From contig NZ_BILY01000023.1 in NCBI RefSeq assembly GCF_004000805.1, forward strand, positions 38,532 to 102,531: DNA of 64,000 nucleotides, written 5' to 3'. The DNA comes from Paenibacillus glycanilyticus NBRC 16618 (GTDB taxonomy: Bacteria > Bacillota > Bacilli > Paenibacillales > Paenibacillaceae). Of this stretch, positions 35,266 through 48,992 are shown one piece after another (within the stretch, counting starts at the first letter, position 1; every line of letters starts with the position of its first letter). The notes below the pieces were generated by a model. That model was not told the DNA's origin. It searched no databases and was given only the letters and a program-made list of their open reading frames with translations. The translations under genes were made by a program, and so were the position numbers.

Positions 35266-36216
35266 CTAAATCGATTGCCTTATAATAATGTGATACGGGA
35301 TCTCGATCTTATTCCTGGATTTTTCAACGATGAGATCAAAGGCCTGTTCCCCAACCTTCACCAATTGATGATCAACCGTAGATAAGCCTAATCCAATTCC
35401 AACCGGCTGATTTTCTTGGCCGATGATCGCCAAGTCTTCCGGTACCTCCAGCTGGATGCTTCTTGCATACTGGTAAATCCCCGTTGCAACCTCATCGCCG
35501 TTCGCGTAAATAGCCGTTGGCCTCCGTTTAGCATGAAGCAGCTGCTTGGCTGCCCTTATTCCATCCTCCATGCTGTAGCAATCGCTGATATGATAAGCAG
35601 GCGGAAGCTCGCCAAATATATGCTCATACGCTTTGCAAGTCAGTCGGGTACTGTTGCTCTCTTCTCCTCTTGCCGTCGTAAACGCGACACGGGTATGACC
35701 CTTGTCCCTTAATAAGCGGAAGGCGTCTACGAAAGAAGCATACCGGTCCATGTAGGCGCAGCCAATCTCCGGATGATCCGTATATTCGCAAGCCACAATG
35801 GCACCGTATTTGGAATACGGGACAATGGCGTCCCATGCATTCGAGCGTGACGTGAGGATAATCCCGTCAAGCTGTTTATTTTTCAGCCTGTCCAAGGAAC
35901 GGAGCTCTTTAACTTGATCGTATTTGGTAGGCAGCACCATAACGGAATAATCGTGTTCCGCCGAACGGTTAAGCACGCCGTGAAGCAGCTGATCAAAAGC
36001 CTGATTGTTATTATAGGGCATGATGACACCGATGGTTCTTGTTTCTTGACGGATTAAATCAACGGCCAGGCGGTTTGGCGTGTAATCCAATTCGTCGATC
36101 ACGCGCTGAACGGCCGCCCGCTTCTCCTCCGATACATACGGATTATGATTCAGCACTCTGGATACCGTTGATACCGAAACGCCTGCCCGCTTTGCAATGT
36201 CATTAATATTTGCCAT
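35266..36216 (-). CDS. LacI-family transcriptional regulator
   Basis: Helix-turn-helix at residues 3-22 (INDIAKRAGVSVSTVSRVLN), hinge helix TPNRLAVDL, then a periplasmic-binding-protein-like sugar sensor (TIGVIMPYNN, DGIILTSRS, GHTRVAFTT, GDEVATGIYQYA, and the STVDHQL motif). 316 residues from ATG 36216, placed five bases after AGGTG; GTG 36222 is possible. Binds DNA as a dimer and probably responds to a sugar or sugar phosphate. No sugar operon is directly attached: the neighbours are the HAD phosphatase downstream and an SDR enzyme upstream. Target not identifiable. Confidence 0.9.
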   Translation of the reverse strand: MANINDIAKRAGVSVSTVSRVLNHNPYVSEEKRAAVQRVIDELDYTPNRLAVDLIRQETRTIGVIMPYNNNQAFDQLLHGVLNRSAEHDYSVMVLPTKYDQVKELRSLDRLKNKQLDGIILTSRSNAWDAIVPYSKYGAIVACEYTDHPEIGCAYMDRYASFVDAFRLLRDKGHTRVAFTTARGEESNSTRLTCKAYEHIFGELPPAYHISDCYSMEDGIRAAKQLLHAKRRPTAIYANGDEVATGIYQYARSIQLEVPEDLAIIGQENQPVGIGLGLSTVDHQLVKVGEQAFDLIVEKSRNKIEIPYHIIIRQSI

Positions 36217-36284
36217 TGTCACCTCTCCGTCTACGAATGAGTGTTATAAATAAAATCGAATATATAACACTATTCCGTATGCAA

Positions 36285-36324
36285 CAAGCAAAAGACTGAC
36301 GATAACTCGGCAGTCTTTTGCTTG
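36285..36324. terminator. Terminator between the SDR and LacI genes
   Basis: Perfect 14-bp inverted repeat CAAGCAAAAGACTG (36285-36298) and CAGTCTTTTGCTTG (36311-36324). Ends transcription of the SDR gene on the minus strand. Confidence 0.8.
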
Positions 36325-36346
36325 TTTCCTATTTCATATTGCGCTC

Positions 36347-37063
36347 TTATGGGTTGGTCGACCAAAGTCCCGCTTGCTTCAATACGACACGGCGGTGCAG
36401 CTTCAGCTGCGCTACAATCAGGTCCGCCAAATCTTCAGGCTGCATAACCTTATCTGGGTTGCCGTCGGTTAGCTTAAGCTCCACAGCCATATCCGTTGCC
36501 ACCGTGCTTGGGGTCAAGGTGATTACCCGAATATTATTCTTGCGAACCTCAAGCATTAAGGATTCGCTGAGACCGATAACGGCAGCCTTCGAAGCCGTAT
36601 AGGCGCTTGTGAGAGGCGCTCCTCTCTGGCCGGCCGTGGACGCAATGTTTACGATATCTCCCGTATTGCGTTCAATCATCTCAGGCAATACCGCGCGTGT
36701 CGTGTAATACACGCCTTTGACGTTAACATCAATGATGTTCGTCCAATCTTCCGGCGTCAGATCCATGAAGCCGCCGAATTTGCCTATGCCGGCGTTATTA
36801 ATTAGAATGTCGATGGCGCCTAACTCGGAGCGAATGCTCTCAACCGCTGCGGTAATCGAAGCCAGATCGGCCACGTCGGCTGATGCAAGGGCTACCTTCA
36901 CGCCATACGGCTTAAGCTCTTCCGCTACTTTATGTAAATTATCAAGCGTTCGTCCAACAAGGCCGACATGAATACCCTCTTGCGCGAACGCAATGGCTAC
37001 CGCGCGTCCGATCCCACGCCCTGCTCCTGTAATTAACGCTACTTTCCCTGCTACGGATTGCAT
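36347..37063 (-). CDS. FabG-like 3-ketoacyl-(ACP) reductase, SDR family
   Basis: 238-residue classical SDR with an intact active site: [12 protein letters not shown] at 14-25, NNAG at about 88-91, serine in NIASTAGQ, and YTASK (Tyr/Lys pair) with the downstream TPSTVATDM. Closest in pattern to FabG-type ketoreductases, but it lies outside any fatty-acid cluster, so it is probably a general ketoreductase. Start 37063 follows AAAGGAGAG. Single-gene unit with its own terminator. Confidence 0.88.
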   Translation of the reverse strand: MQSVAGKVALITGAGRGIGRAVAIAFAQEGIHVGLVGRTLDNLHKVAEELKPYGVKVALASADVADLASITAAVESIRSELGAIDILINNAGIGKFGGFMDLTPEDWTNIIDVNVKGVYYTTRAVLPEMIERNTGDIVNIASTAGQRGAPLTSAYTASKAAVIGLSESLMLEVRKNNIRVITLTPSTVATDMAVELKLTDGNPDKVMQPEDLADLIVAQLKLHRRVVLKQAGLWSTNP

Positions 37064-37286
37064 ATCTGATCTCTCTCCTTTAGTTTGTAGTCAAGATCTG
37101 TTCAAAAACATTGTACAGTTCTTGATCCCCCAGGGCAAGGCGAGCGCCAAGAGAAATTCCATGCGCAAGGACTGAATGGAACCAACGGCATGTCCTACGA
37201 GAAGTCGTGATGATCATGGGCCCGGAAGGTGAGATCGTAACGGAGACACCGGGTCGTTAACCTGAGAGATTGCCCTTATCATCTTC
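37064..37286. other. Intergenic stretch upstream of the FabG-like gene
   Basis: Holds the ribosome site of the FabG-like gene and, on the minus strand, a possible promoter near TTGAACAGATCTTGAC. The 37141-37260 part is GC-richer than usual for a spacer and has short open frames on the plus strand, but I recognise no family in them. Confidence 0.3.
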
Positions 37287-39989
37287 CTAAACGAGCAGAC
37301 CTGAAATAACCGGATCTTTTTTCATCACGCGCAGGATAACCGTTAAAGCTTCAGCCCTCGTAAGGTTATCGTTCGGCGCGAATCGGTTCTCTCCTTTGCC
37401 TTGAATAATCCCTGCTGCCGCAGCTTCTTCAATAATCGCTTTAGCCCAATACTGTGGTGTTACGTCAATGAAGGTATTGGCTTCACCGGAATTGCTTTGC
37501 AGGATTAATATTTTCGAGAGAATAGCAACCATCTCGGCACGCGTAATCTTTTGGTCAGGATGGAATGTTCCATCCGGGTAGCCGCTGATAACCCCGTAAT
37601 AGGCAAGAATTCCAATGGAATCTCGTGCCCAGGAGGTCTGGGTATCTTCGAACTCTTTCCCGCCGTTTTCCAAACGCAAAGCAAATGCTTTAACGACAAG
37701 CGTACTAAATTCGGCTCTCGTAACGGAGGCATCCGGTCTAAAGCTGCCGTCCGGATAACCGTTAATGATGCCCAGCTTAGCGCCAAGCGAGAGATCTTTG
37801 GAAGCCCAATGGGACGCCGTATCTTGGAATGATGCAGAATTCCCGGCATTTAAGGCATTTTGTATGGAAGCTTTAAGCCGGTCCATAGACACGAAATCGT
37901 AGAAGATCTTCGCAGCCGGGTTCGTTACAGGGCCCGAGATGGAGACACTGCTTACGGTCACGTTTATGTCTATGGATCGGGTTCCGTAGACGGCGGTGAT
38001 AACCGTGCTGCCTGCCTGAAGACCTGTAATTGTTCCGTTTGAGACGCTGGCGATTGCGGAATTCCGAACAGACCAAGATACGTTTGAAGTCACATCCGCC
38101 TGGGTCAGATCCGAATACTTGGCCGTAATGGCTGTAGTCGCCGTTTGCCCTGCCAGAACGCTTATTGCATTCGTACTAGCGCTTAAGCTGCTTAATGCGA
38201 TCAAAGTCATGCTCTTCGTTACCCTGTTACTGTTGCTTGTTCCATCGTTTACGGTGAAGCTAATCGTGCGAGCCGCGGTATCCGGTGTCGCCGCTATGTT
38301 ATTGTAGGTCACCGCGCGTAAAGCGTTCTGCCATTGGGCTAAGGTTGCTGCAGCTCCCGCGGAAGTCATCGTCAACTCGCCGCTTGCGCTCGAATAACTG
38401 GCCGTAATATTGCCGTATGCCGACGCATTGTCGTTCGCGAATGCCAGTACATCCTCTTGATCACTGTAATGGCTCGAGACGTTAACCGTTGCGCTTGCTA
38501 GCGTTGCGTTGTCCAAATCGTTTATCGTAAGACCGTTGTCGATAGCGACCGGAGTAGAAGTTAATAGATCACCGGTCCTGAAAATGGCCGGACCGCTGCT
38601 CAACGATACGACAGGCGTCTGGTTCGTTGCCGCTACGGTAACGGTCCTCGTTGTTGTATTGCTGGTATTGCCTGCCCCATCGACTGCGCTGAAGCTGATT
38701 GCACGCGTTGCCGTATTTGGCGTTATGGCCGTATCCGTATAAGCAACGGAACGCAATGCGCTTTGCCATTGCGCCAACGTTGCTGTTGCGCCCGCAGAGG
38801 TCAGCTTCAGCACTCCCGTTGCTGCATTATAAGAAGCCGTAATGTTCCCCATGGTCGTTCCGTCGTTGGTAAAAGCCAATACATCTTCCCCAGGTTGGAA
38901 GTTACCGGTGATGCCCACGGTCGAGCTTTCAAGCGTAGTACTAGTTCCGTCTGTAACCGTTAGACCGGAGTCGATAACAACCGGTGTCGAGATCGTGTTA
39001 TCTCCGGCCACGAATGAAGCCGAACCGCTGCTCGCGGTCAAGGTTGGGAGCCCAATCACATTGACGGTATTCGTAGAAGCAGCACTGGTTTTTGTACCAT
39101 CACTTACCATGTAGCTGATCGTACGGTTCCCTGTCGCCATACTCACTGTCGCAAACGTAACCGAACTCAAGGCATTGGACCACTGCGCCAAAGTCGCCGT
39201 TGCGCCTGCGGACACCAGCGTGAGCACGCCTGTGGCTGTATTATAACTTGCAACAATATTGCCGTATAAGATCGAGCTGGTATTGATAAAAACAAGTGTA
39301 TCGCCAGAATGGAAACTGTTCGTGATGATTACCGTGGCGCTGGACTGCGTCATGTTGTCCAGATCGGACACCGTCACACCGGGGTCAATAGTAACAGCAG
39401 ATGTTCCGGATATGTAAGCAGTTGTCCCGCCAGTTACGGTCACGATCGGCGTCTGGTCCGTCGCTGTTACCGTAACGGTCCTTGTTGTTGTGTTGCTAGT
39501 ATTGCTTGCCCCGTCAATGGCACTGAAGCTGATTGTACGCGTTGCCGTATTTGGCCAGATGGCGGTATTTGTATAAGCAACGGAACGCAATGCGCTTTGC
39601 CATTGCGCCAACGTTGCTGTTGCGCCCGCAGACGTCAGCGTTAGCAAGCCCGTTGCTGCATTATAACTGGCTGAAATATTACCCATGGTCGCCCCGTCGT
39701 TGATGAACCCCAGAACATCTTCTCCGGCATGGAAGTTGCCCGTAATGGCAACAGTTGCACTTTCTAGCGTAGTACTAACCCCATCAGTGACCGTTAGACC
39801 GGAGTCGATAATAACCGGTGTAGAGGCCGTGTTGTCTCCTGCCACGAATGAAGCCGAACCCGGAGTTGCGGTTATGACGGGATCCGCGGCGGCGGCGAAT
39901 GTGCTGGGCATCAAATAATTCCCCAGCCCCAATTGAAAGAGCATAGCAAGGATAAGCAAAAACATCGATTTTCGTGATAAGTTTTTCAT
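37287..39989 (-). CDS. S-layer homology surface protein with four cadherin-like repeats and a Big_2 domain
   Basis: 900-residue exported cell-surface protein. Signal peptide to about residue 33 (STFAAAADP). Four repeats of 125-145 residues follow (about 37-175, 178-312, 314-455 and 457-590), each with VDPG/IDSGLTVTD, SATVxITGNF, YNAATGxLTLTSAGATATLA and QWQxALRSVxY. A Big_2 immunoglobulin-like domain lies at about 595-680 (VSWSVRNSAIASVSNGTITG). Three SLH modules end the protein (about 710-895: ASKDLSLGAKLGIINGYPDG, WARDSIGILAYYGVISGYPD and WAKAIIEEAAAAGIIQGKGE) and bind pyruvylated wall polymer. Repeats share long identical DNA stretches. Role: adhesion or S-layer structure, by inference. 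Confidence 0.88.
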   Translation of the reverse strand: MKNLSRKSMFLLILAMLFQLGLGNYLMPSTFAAAADPVITATPGSASFVAGDNTASTPVIIDSGLTVTDGVSTTLESATVAITGNFHAGEDVLGFINDGATMGNISASYNAATGLLTLTSAGATATLAQWQSALRSVAYTNTAIWPNTATRTISFSAIDGASNTSNTTTRTVTVTATDQTPIVTVTGGTTAYISGTSAVTIDPGVTVSDLDNMTQSSATVIITNSFHSGDTLVFINTSSILYGNIVASYNTATGVLTLVSAGATATLAQWSNALSSVTFATVSMATGNRTISYMVSDGTKTSAASTNTVNVIGLPTLTASSGSASFVAGDNTISTPVVIDSGLTVTDGTSTTLESSTVGITGNFQPGEDVLAFTNDGTTMGNITASYNAATGVLKLTSAGATATLAQWQSALRSVAYTDTAITPNTATRAISFSAVDGAGNTSNTTTRTVTVAATNQTPVVSLSSGPAIFRTGDLLTSTPVAIDNGLTINDLDNATLASATVNVSSHYSDQEDVLAFANDNASAYGNITASYSSASGELTMTSAGAAATLAQWQNALRAVTYNNIAATPDTAARTISFTVNDGTSNSNRVTKSMTLIALSSLSASTNAISVLAGQTATTAITAKYSDLTQADVTSNVSWSVRNSAIASVSNGTITGLQAGSTVITAVYGTRSIDINVTVSSVSISGPVTNPAAKIFYDFVSMDRLKASIQNALNAGNSASFQDTASHWASKDLSLGAKLGIINGYPDGSFRPDASVTRAEFSTLVVKAFALRLENGGKEFEDTQTSWARDSIGILAYYGVISGYPDGTFHPDQKITRAEMVAILSKILILQSNSGEANTFIDVTPQYWAKAIIEEAAAAGIIQGKGENRFAPNDNLTRAEALTVILRVMKKDPVISGLLV

Positions 39990-40102
39990 GACGGCCTCTG
40001 TCCATTTCTGTAATAGTTTAAATTAACTCTATTAATTAGCTCTATTTATTATAACTCCCATAGTTTAAATTGGTAATATGTTGGAACCAAAATATCACTC
40101 TT

Positions 40103-40153
40103 ATAAAAACAAAGAAAAACCTTCGATTATCAAAGGTTTTTCTTTGTTTTTAT
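40103..40153 (-). terminator. Terminator after the MFS gene
   Basis: Perfect 21-bp inverted repeat, arms 40103-40123 and 40133-40153, with a 9-base loop and an A/T-rich core including AAACCTT/AAGGTTT. Abuts the MFS stop codon at 40157. Confidence 0.8.
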
Positions 40154-40156
40154 AAT

Positions 40157-41380
40157 TTAATCCAGAAGCGGACGAATCCACTTTATATAACATAACAACC
40201 CGGCGCCGAGCACAACAGCCGTTATGAGGAAGGGCATCCGGTAGTCCGCACCGGCCAAAATCAATCCTGCCAAATAAGCGGCAATGGAAGAACCTACGCT
40301 GCGGAAGACCGAACGCATCCCGGCGAAGAGGTTTCTCTCCTTTTCCTTAAGGGCGGACATTAATTTACTGTCTACCAAATTGGAAAGCATGGTCACCCCG
40401 CCTCCGCGGATAAGGAACAAGACCATAAACAGCCATACCGGCATGGACCAGAAAAGAGCCGCGAAAATAACCATATTCATAACGAAAACAGAAATAATTG
40501 CCGTATGCGGGCCAAACCGCTCCATGATATAGGGAGTAAGCAAAGAGCTTACGAAGAGAACAACTCCCGCTATTGCAAGCAGCAAAGAGACATTATCGTC
40601 CATCCAGTCCAGCCGGTATTTGACGATCACATTGAGGAATGATCCCGTAATCGCAAGCGCTCCTCCTAGTAAAGCCATAAAGACGGCGAACAGCCATAGC
40701 TTGGAGCTAGGAAGCTTCTTTTTCCAACCGGACACCATCTCACGGTTACTACTATCATCCCATCTATTCTCCTTAGGGGGAGTGGAGCCGCTCTCTGCCG
40801 GAAGGATCAAGCCGCGGACAATTCCATGAATGACAAACACCAGGCCGGCAAGAAGCAGCGCTGTCCGATAGCCTTCTCCGCTTGTTGCTTCGCTAGGCAA
40901 ATAACCCGCGATTAAAGTACCCGCTCCCGTGAAGGCCGTAAAGACCGCAAACATCAGGGAGAACGCTCGCATCTCATCCCTGCGGGACGTGCAATAATGG
41001 AACAGAAGCTGTACCTCCGTCGTCTCTACCAGCGTTAATCCGATAGAGACAAGTACTTGAGCCAGGTAGAAGTAAGCAAGTTCGCCGGTAAAGGCATACA
41101 GGACATTGCCTGCCGCAATAAACAAGATGCCGGTAACGAGCAGCTTTTTGCGGCCGTACCGATTGGCGAGCAAGGATACGGGGATAGCCAGTATCCCCAT
41201 AATCAGGATGCCAACGGATACTAAAGCGCCAACCTGATCTTCCTTTAATCCTTTGGACAATAAATGCAAATTAAGGACAAGCGAATACAATCCGATCCCG
41301 ATACCGTACAAAGACTCGGTCATCAGGAAGCGGCGAACGCCTGAGGGCAGACGCAATAATCCCCGGAAATAGTCCGACAT
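40157..41380 (-). CDS. MFS-family transporter
   Basis: 407-residue, twelve-helix major facilitator. The loop between helices 2 and 3 reads LANRYGRKKLL, the superfamily's signature, and a second copy-like loop ERFGPHTAI lies in the other half. It begins three bases after the lacZ stop codon, with AAAGGAG in the end of lacZ, so it is the last gene of the galactoside unit. Could export lactose, galactose or a by-product, or work as a sugar-phosphate-independent uptake route; direction and substrate cannot be told from sequence. Confidence 0.85.
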   Translation of the reverse strand: MSDYFRGLLRLPSGVRRFLMTESLYGIGIGLYSLVLNLHLLSKGLKEDQVGALVSVGILIMGILAIPVSLLANRYGRKKLLVTGILFIAAGNVLYAFTGELAYFYLAQVLVSIGLTLVETTEVQLLFHYCTSRRDEMRAFSLMFAVFTAFTGAGTLIAGYLPSEATSGEGYRTALLLAGLVFVIHGIVRGLILPAESGSTPPKENRWDDSSNREMVSGWKKKLPSSKLWLFAVFMALLGGALAITGSFLNVIVKYRLDWMDDNVSLLLAIAGVVLFVSSLLTPYIMERFGPHTAIISVFVMNMVIFAALFWSMPVWLFMVLFLIRGGGVTMLSNLVDSKLMSALKEKERNLFAGMRSVFRSVGSSIAAYLAGLILAGADYRMPFLITAVVLGAGLLCYIKWIRPLLD

Positions 41381-41383
41381 CTC

Positions 41384-45355
<3,972 letters not shown>

Positions 45356-45359
<4 letters not shown>

Positions 45360-46345
45360 GCGGTTTTCCCCTTTCCGCCAGCTTTCGTTTTCTTCTGCGG
45401 CTTGCGCTTCATCTCGCCTTCATAGAACACCCACGCCTCGGAAGACTTGAATACCAGGAAGGTCAACGTAAGCACGATAAGGAACATAAACCATGCGTTA
45501 GCTGCGGAATAACCCATTTTGTAATATTTGAACGCATTCTCGTACATGTACATCGCGTAGAAGTAAGTGGCTTTCATCGGCCCGCCGCCCGTCAAGAGCA
45601 AAGCGAGAGTGAGCTGCTGGAAGGCCGCGATAATGGAAGTAATCAAGTTAAATAGAATGGTCGGGCTTAGCATGGGAACCGTCACGCTGAAGAACTGCCT
45701 GATTTTCCCCGCTCCGTCCAGTGAAGCCGATTCATATAGATCCTTCGGAATTCCCTTAAGCCCGGCGAGAAAGACGAGCATCATGGAGCCTTGTCCCCAA
45801 AGGCTGGCGACAACCATCGCAACCATGGACCATTTGGTATCGTTCAGCCAGTCCGGACCTTGCACGCCAAGAATCGAGAGAAAATAATTCAAGATGCCGT
45901 AATCGCCGCTGTACACCCAGGACCAGATCATCGCTAGAGCAACGCCGGAAATAACGGAAGGCAGATAGAAGGCGGTTCGGAAAATAGCCGTGCCGCGCGT
46001 GTTCTGATTGAGCAGAATGGCAAGCCCCAGCGCGACGATAATGTTGAAAGGAACAAACAGCGCGGCAAACTTAAGCGTTACGCCTAGCGACTTCCAGAAT
46101 AACGGATCATCCGTAAACATGGATTTGTAGTTTCCAAGACCGATGAAATGCATCTGGCCTACGATCGGCCAATCAAAAAACGAAATAATAAGCGAGAACA
46201 ATAACGGGCCTAGCGTGAAAACGAGGAATCCGAAGATCCACGGGAAGATGAAGAGGTAGGGCGCAGCCCCACCCCATCTGCGTTTTCTTCTAGGCGTGAA
46301 GCTGGCCGCGTTGTTCCCTGCTGTCTGCGAGTAGGTCTGAGCCAT
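45356..46345 (-). CDS. Carbohydrate ABC transporter permease, MalF type
   Basis: 329 residues, six helices, basic N-terminal tail PRRKRRWGGAAPYLFIFP. The conserved cytoplasmic loop reads YESASLDGAGKIRQFFSVTV. Forms the channel with the MalG-type subunit encoded next. It starts 29 bases after the binding-protein gene. Substrate is probably a galactoside or short oligosaccharide, inferred from the neighbouring LacZ. Confidence 0.92.
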
Positions 46346-46374
46346 CTCCTAACCTTCTTTCCAAAGCTGTAATG

Positions 46375-47655
46375 TTATTTCAAATACCGCTCGCTGTCCT
46401 TCACGGCTTGATTAAGCGCATCCTGCGCATTGCTGCCGTGCACGACCGCTTCAACCGCGGCGGACAGCTGACGGTTCACTTCATTCCACTTGTCGTTAAG
46501 AAGGAAGGCGGGGGTATTGTCCGAGCGTTCCAGCATCGTATAGTAAGGCTTGTATAGAGGATCCTGATCCTTTTTCAACTCGCTTACTACGCTTACCCGT
46601 ACCGGCAAGTCGGCTACGCGCATCTTGATGGCTTCGCTCGACACGTAATATTTGATAAATTCCCAAGCCAGTTCCTTCTGCTTGGAATCCTTGGCAATGG
46701 ACAGGGCAGATTCGGCGACGACGCCTTTTACCGGCTTGCCCGGGAAGGCCGGCATCTCTACCGTGCCTACGTCAATGCCTGCTTGCTTGAAGGATTCGAG
46801 CGGCCAGATGCCGCTTTCCCACATGGCGATTTTTCCGCCTTTGAAAATATCCTCTCCGCTTTGCTGCCCTTTGCCGCCCGTCAATACAGCCGAGCCGTTC
46901 TTCAGCATATCGCCAAACATTTGGATGGCGCCGGCTGTTTCCTTGCTGTTCATAAAGCCGTCGATCGTTTTGCCGTCATCCGAGATATAAGATCCGCCGT
47001 TGCTCCATACAAAGCCTTGCAGATCATACGTATCGTTCTCCGCGCGTACGCCAAAGCCGTATTGCTTCTTCGATTTATCCGTCAGCTTCTGCGCGGCGGA
47101 CTGAAAATCATCCCATGTCCAGCCATCCTTCGGATACGCGATGCCCGCATCGTCAAACATCTTTTTGTTGTAGTAGACCACGCGAGTCGTAAAGCCTGCC
47201 GGAATGCCGTAGAGATTGTTTTCTATAGTCGCATAGTTGAACAAACCGCTGTAGAAATCATCCTTATTCAGATCCTTATCGCCGTCCGCGTAGCTGTTAA
47301 GAGGCTCAAGCGACCGGTGATACGTTGGGAAGTCCCACATGTACATCACATCCGGTGGATTCGTAGCGCCAAAGCCCGCCGCGAGCTTCTGGTCAAAGCC
47401 ATCCGCGTAGGCTTCTACCTGCACCTGCGTTCCGGGATGATCGGCTTCGAATTTCTTCGCGATATCCTGCTCGATCTTAAGCGCGTCGCCTGTATCCCAT
47501 GTCGCGAACCGAAGCTTCTTCACATCGGCGGAACCTTTGCCGCCCGCGGACTGCGCCGAATTGCCGCCCGAGCTTTCATTATTGCCGCCGCATGCCGTCA
47601 GCGCAGCCATCGACACTACAGTTGTCAGAAGAATAAAGGTTAGTTTCTTTTTCAT
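46375..47655 (-). CDS. Sugar ABC transporter substrate-binding lipoprotein (CUT1)
   Basis: 426-residue extracellular binding protein, anchored by a lipid: hydrophobic start then lipobox LTAC (cysteine 22) followed by a Gly/Ser linker. Family pattern: DIAKKFEADHPGTQVQVEAY, DVMYMWDFPTYHRSLEPLNS, YGIPAGFTTRVVYYNKKMFDDAG and WEFIKYYVSSEAIKM. First gene of the importer unit; an inverted repeat with a cre-like core lies just upstream. Expected ligand is a galactoside or oligosaccharide released outside the cell. Confidence 0.92.
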   Translation of the reverse strand: MKKKLTFILLTTVVSMAALTACGGNNESSGGNSAQSAGGKGSADVKKLRFATWDTGDALKIEQDIAKKFEADHPGTQVQVEAYADGFDQKLAAGFGATNPPDVMYMWDFPTYHRSLEPLNSYADGDKDLNKDDFYSGLFNYATIENNLYGIPAGFTTRVVYYNKKMFDDAGIAYPKDGWTWDDFQSAAQKLTDKSKKQYGFGVRAENDTYDLQGFVWSNGGSYISDDGKTIDGFMNSKETAGAIQMFGDMLKNGSAVLTGGKGQQSGEDIFKGGKIAMWESGIWPLESFKQAGIDVGTVEMPAFPGKPVKGVVAESALSIAKDSKQKELAWEFIKYYVSSEAIKMRVADLPVRVSVVSELKKDQDPLYKPYYTMLERSDNTPAFLLNDKWNEVNRQLSAAVEAVVHGSNAQDALNQAVKDSERYLK

Positions 47656-47695
47656 TTCTGGCAGCTCCCCTTTTGAAAAATGAGATATATAATAA

Positions 47696-47735
47696 TTGAA
47701 CCGCTTTCATCATAACGAAAATGAAAGCGGTTCAA
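47696..47735. promoter_or_regulatory. Perfect 15-bp inverted repeat upstream of the sugar importer
   Basis: TTGAACCGCTTTCAT (47696-47710) and ATGAAAGCGGTTCAA (47721-47735) flank a 10-base loop. Half sites with TGAAAGCG resemble catabolite-control (cre) sites, but the full palindrome is wider than cre. It lies between the regulator stop codon and the binding-protein start and has no T tract, so an operator is more likely than a terminator. Confidence 0.6.
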
Positions 47736-47774
47736 AACCGATAACTATTCGATTGTTTCCGTGTTTTTGTTCGA

Positions 47775-48992
47775 TTACGAAGGCGGGTGGTCATCTGTTA
47801 GATGCCTGTTGTCTTTTTGTTCGGCGCGGTAGCGGCTTGGCGTCTCCCCCGTGCACCGCTTGAACCATTTGCTGAAATATTTGCTGTCGCCAAGCCCCGT
47901 GCGCTCGGCAATTTCCTGCATTGTAAGATGGGTATCTCTTAATAATCCCGTAGCCAGCCTAAGCTTCCGTTTGTATTGAAAAGCGACAAAGCTGTCCCCG
48001 ACCGCTTTCTTGAACAGAATCGAGAAATGGCTCCGGCTGAGACCGACCTGCCTTGCCACATCGCTGACGGACCATTCGGCGGACGGATTGTCGTGAAGCA
48101 GCTTGACGGCGCGCCAAATGGCTTCCGGCCAATCCGATTTCGATACATTATAAGCCTTCTCCAATTCGGCCTCCTTATGAAGCGCAAGAAAGGCTTCCAA
48201 TCTTTCTTCCGTGTCCGAGAGCGGTCCTCTTCTCGTCCACTGCAGCTTCGCAAGCTCGCTTTTATGCTCCACCAGCAAGCTCTCCATAGCATTTGCCTTA
48301 GATTTCGGCAGCATGCAATAACAGCGCTCCTCCCCATACGGAATGAGCATACCGGTACAAAGCTGCTGATCATGAGAGGTGCCTTGCTTAAGTAGATCCG
48401 GCCATGAGCATTCGCAGCCCAAGGTTTTAATCAAATAGATATAGACGGGCTCATCGTTAAAGGACCGGTCCTCGCCGGAACGCTTCTCCATTTCGCCGAT
48501 AAACTTATCATTGTGTCCGTTCAGCCAAGCATATAGAAGAGTGCTAAGTCGCTCTCCTTGATCGGTTTCCTTGTCTTTCACAGCCGCTGATTCCGAAGCT
48601 GCCGCGAACTCTCTTTGGAATTTCGCGAGCATTTCCTCCAGCTCTTCATCCTCGAATGCCGTTTTTAGCAAATAACCGGATGCGCCAAGCTTCATGCCCT
48701 GCTGCGCGTATTCGAAGTCCCTATGGCAGCTGAGCAGAATGATTTTGGTATCGGGAGCTGTTTCTTTCACTTTCCGAGATAATTCTATGCCGTCCATCTC
48801 GGGCATCACGATATCCGTGATGACGACCTGGGGCTGGTGTTCCAGAAAAGCTTCCCAAGCTTTGCGCCCGTTCGGGGCATCCGAGACCACTTCCATTCCG
48901 TATTTCTCCCAAGGTACGGTCGAACGGAGTCCTTTGCGGACAATACTCTCGTCGTCTGCAATCAATACTTTAATCGCTGTTTCCGTTTCCAT
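47775..48992 (-). CDS. AraC-type response regulator (YesN-like)
   Basis: 405 residues: receiver domain at the N-terminus (ADDESIVRKG; phosphorylated Asp in VVITDIVMPEMDG; LLSCHRD; LLKTAFEDEE), a central linker of about 160 residues, and two AraC helix-turn-helix motifs at the C-terminus (WSVSDVARQVGLSRSHFSIL and MQEIAERTGLGDSKYFSKWF, ending with TGETPSRYR). Start ATG 48992 overlaps the kinase gene and has GGAGGAG before it. With the YesM-type kinase it should activate the sugar importer directly downstream. Confidence 0.92.
   Translation of the reverse strand: METETAIKVLIADDESIVRKGLRSTVPWEKYGMEVVSDAPNGRKAWEAFLEHQPQVVITDIVMPEMDGIELSRKVKETAPDTKIILLSCHRDFEYAQQGMKLGASGYLLKTAFEDEELEEMLAKFQREFAAASESAAVKDKETDQGERLSTLLYAWLNGHNDKFIGEMEKRSGEDRSFNDEPVYIYLIKTLGCECSWPDLLKQGTSHDQQLCTGMLIPYGEERCYCMLPKSKANAMESLLVEHKSELAKLQWTRRGPLSDTEERLEAFLALHKEAELEKAYNVSKSDWPEAIWRAVKLLHDNPSAEWSVSDVARQVGLSRSHFSILFKKAVGDSFVAFQYKRKLRLATGLLRDTHLTMQEIAERTGLGDSKYFSKWFKRCTGETPSRYRAEQKDNRHLTDDHPPS

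Noticed and set aside
37084..37286. Possible decayed gene on the plus strand (frames ending SYEKS and VTETPGR)
   Set aside because: The short frames need a frameshift to join, have no ribosome site, and match no family I know.
46783..47643. 286-codon open frame antisense to the sugar-binding protein gene
   Set aside because: Arginine-rich composition typical of an antisense frame; no ribosome site or family match.
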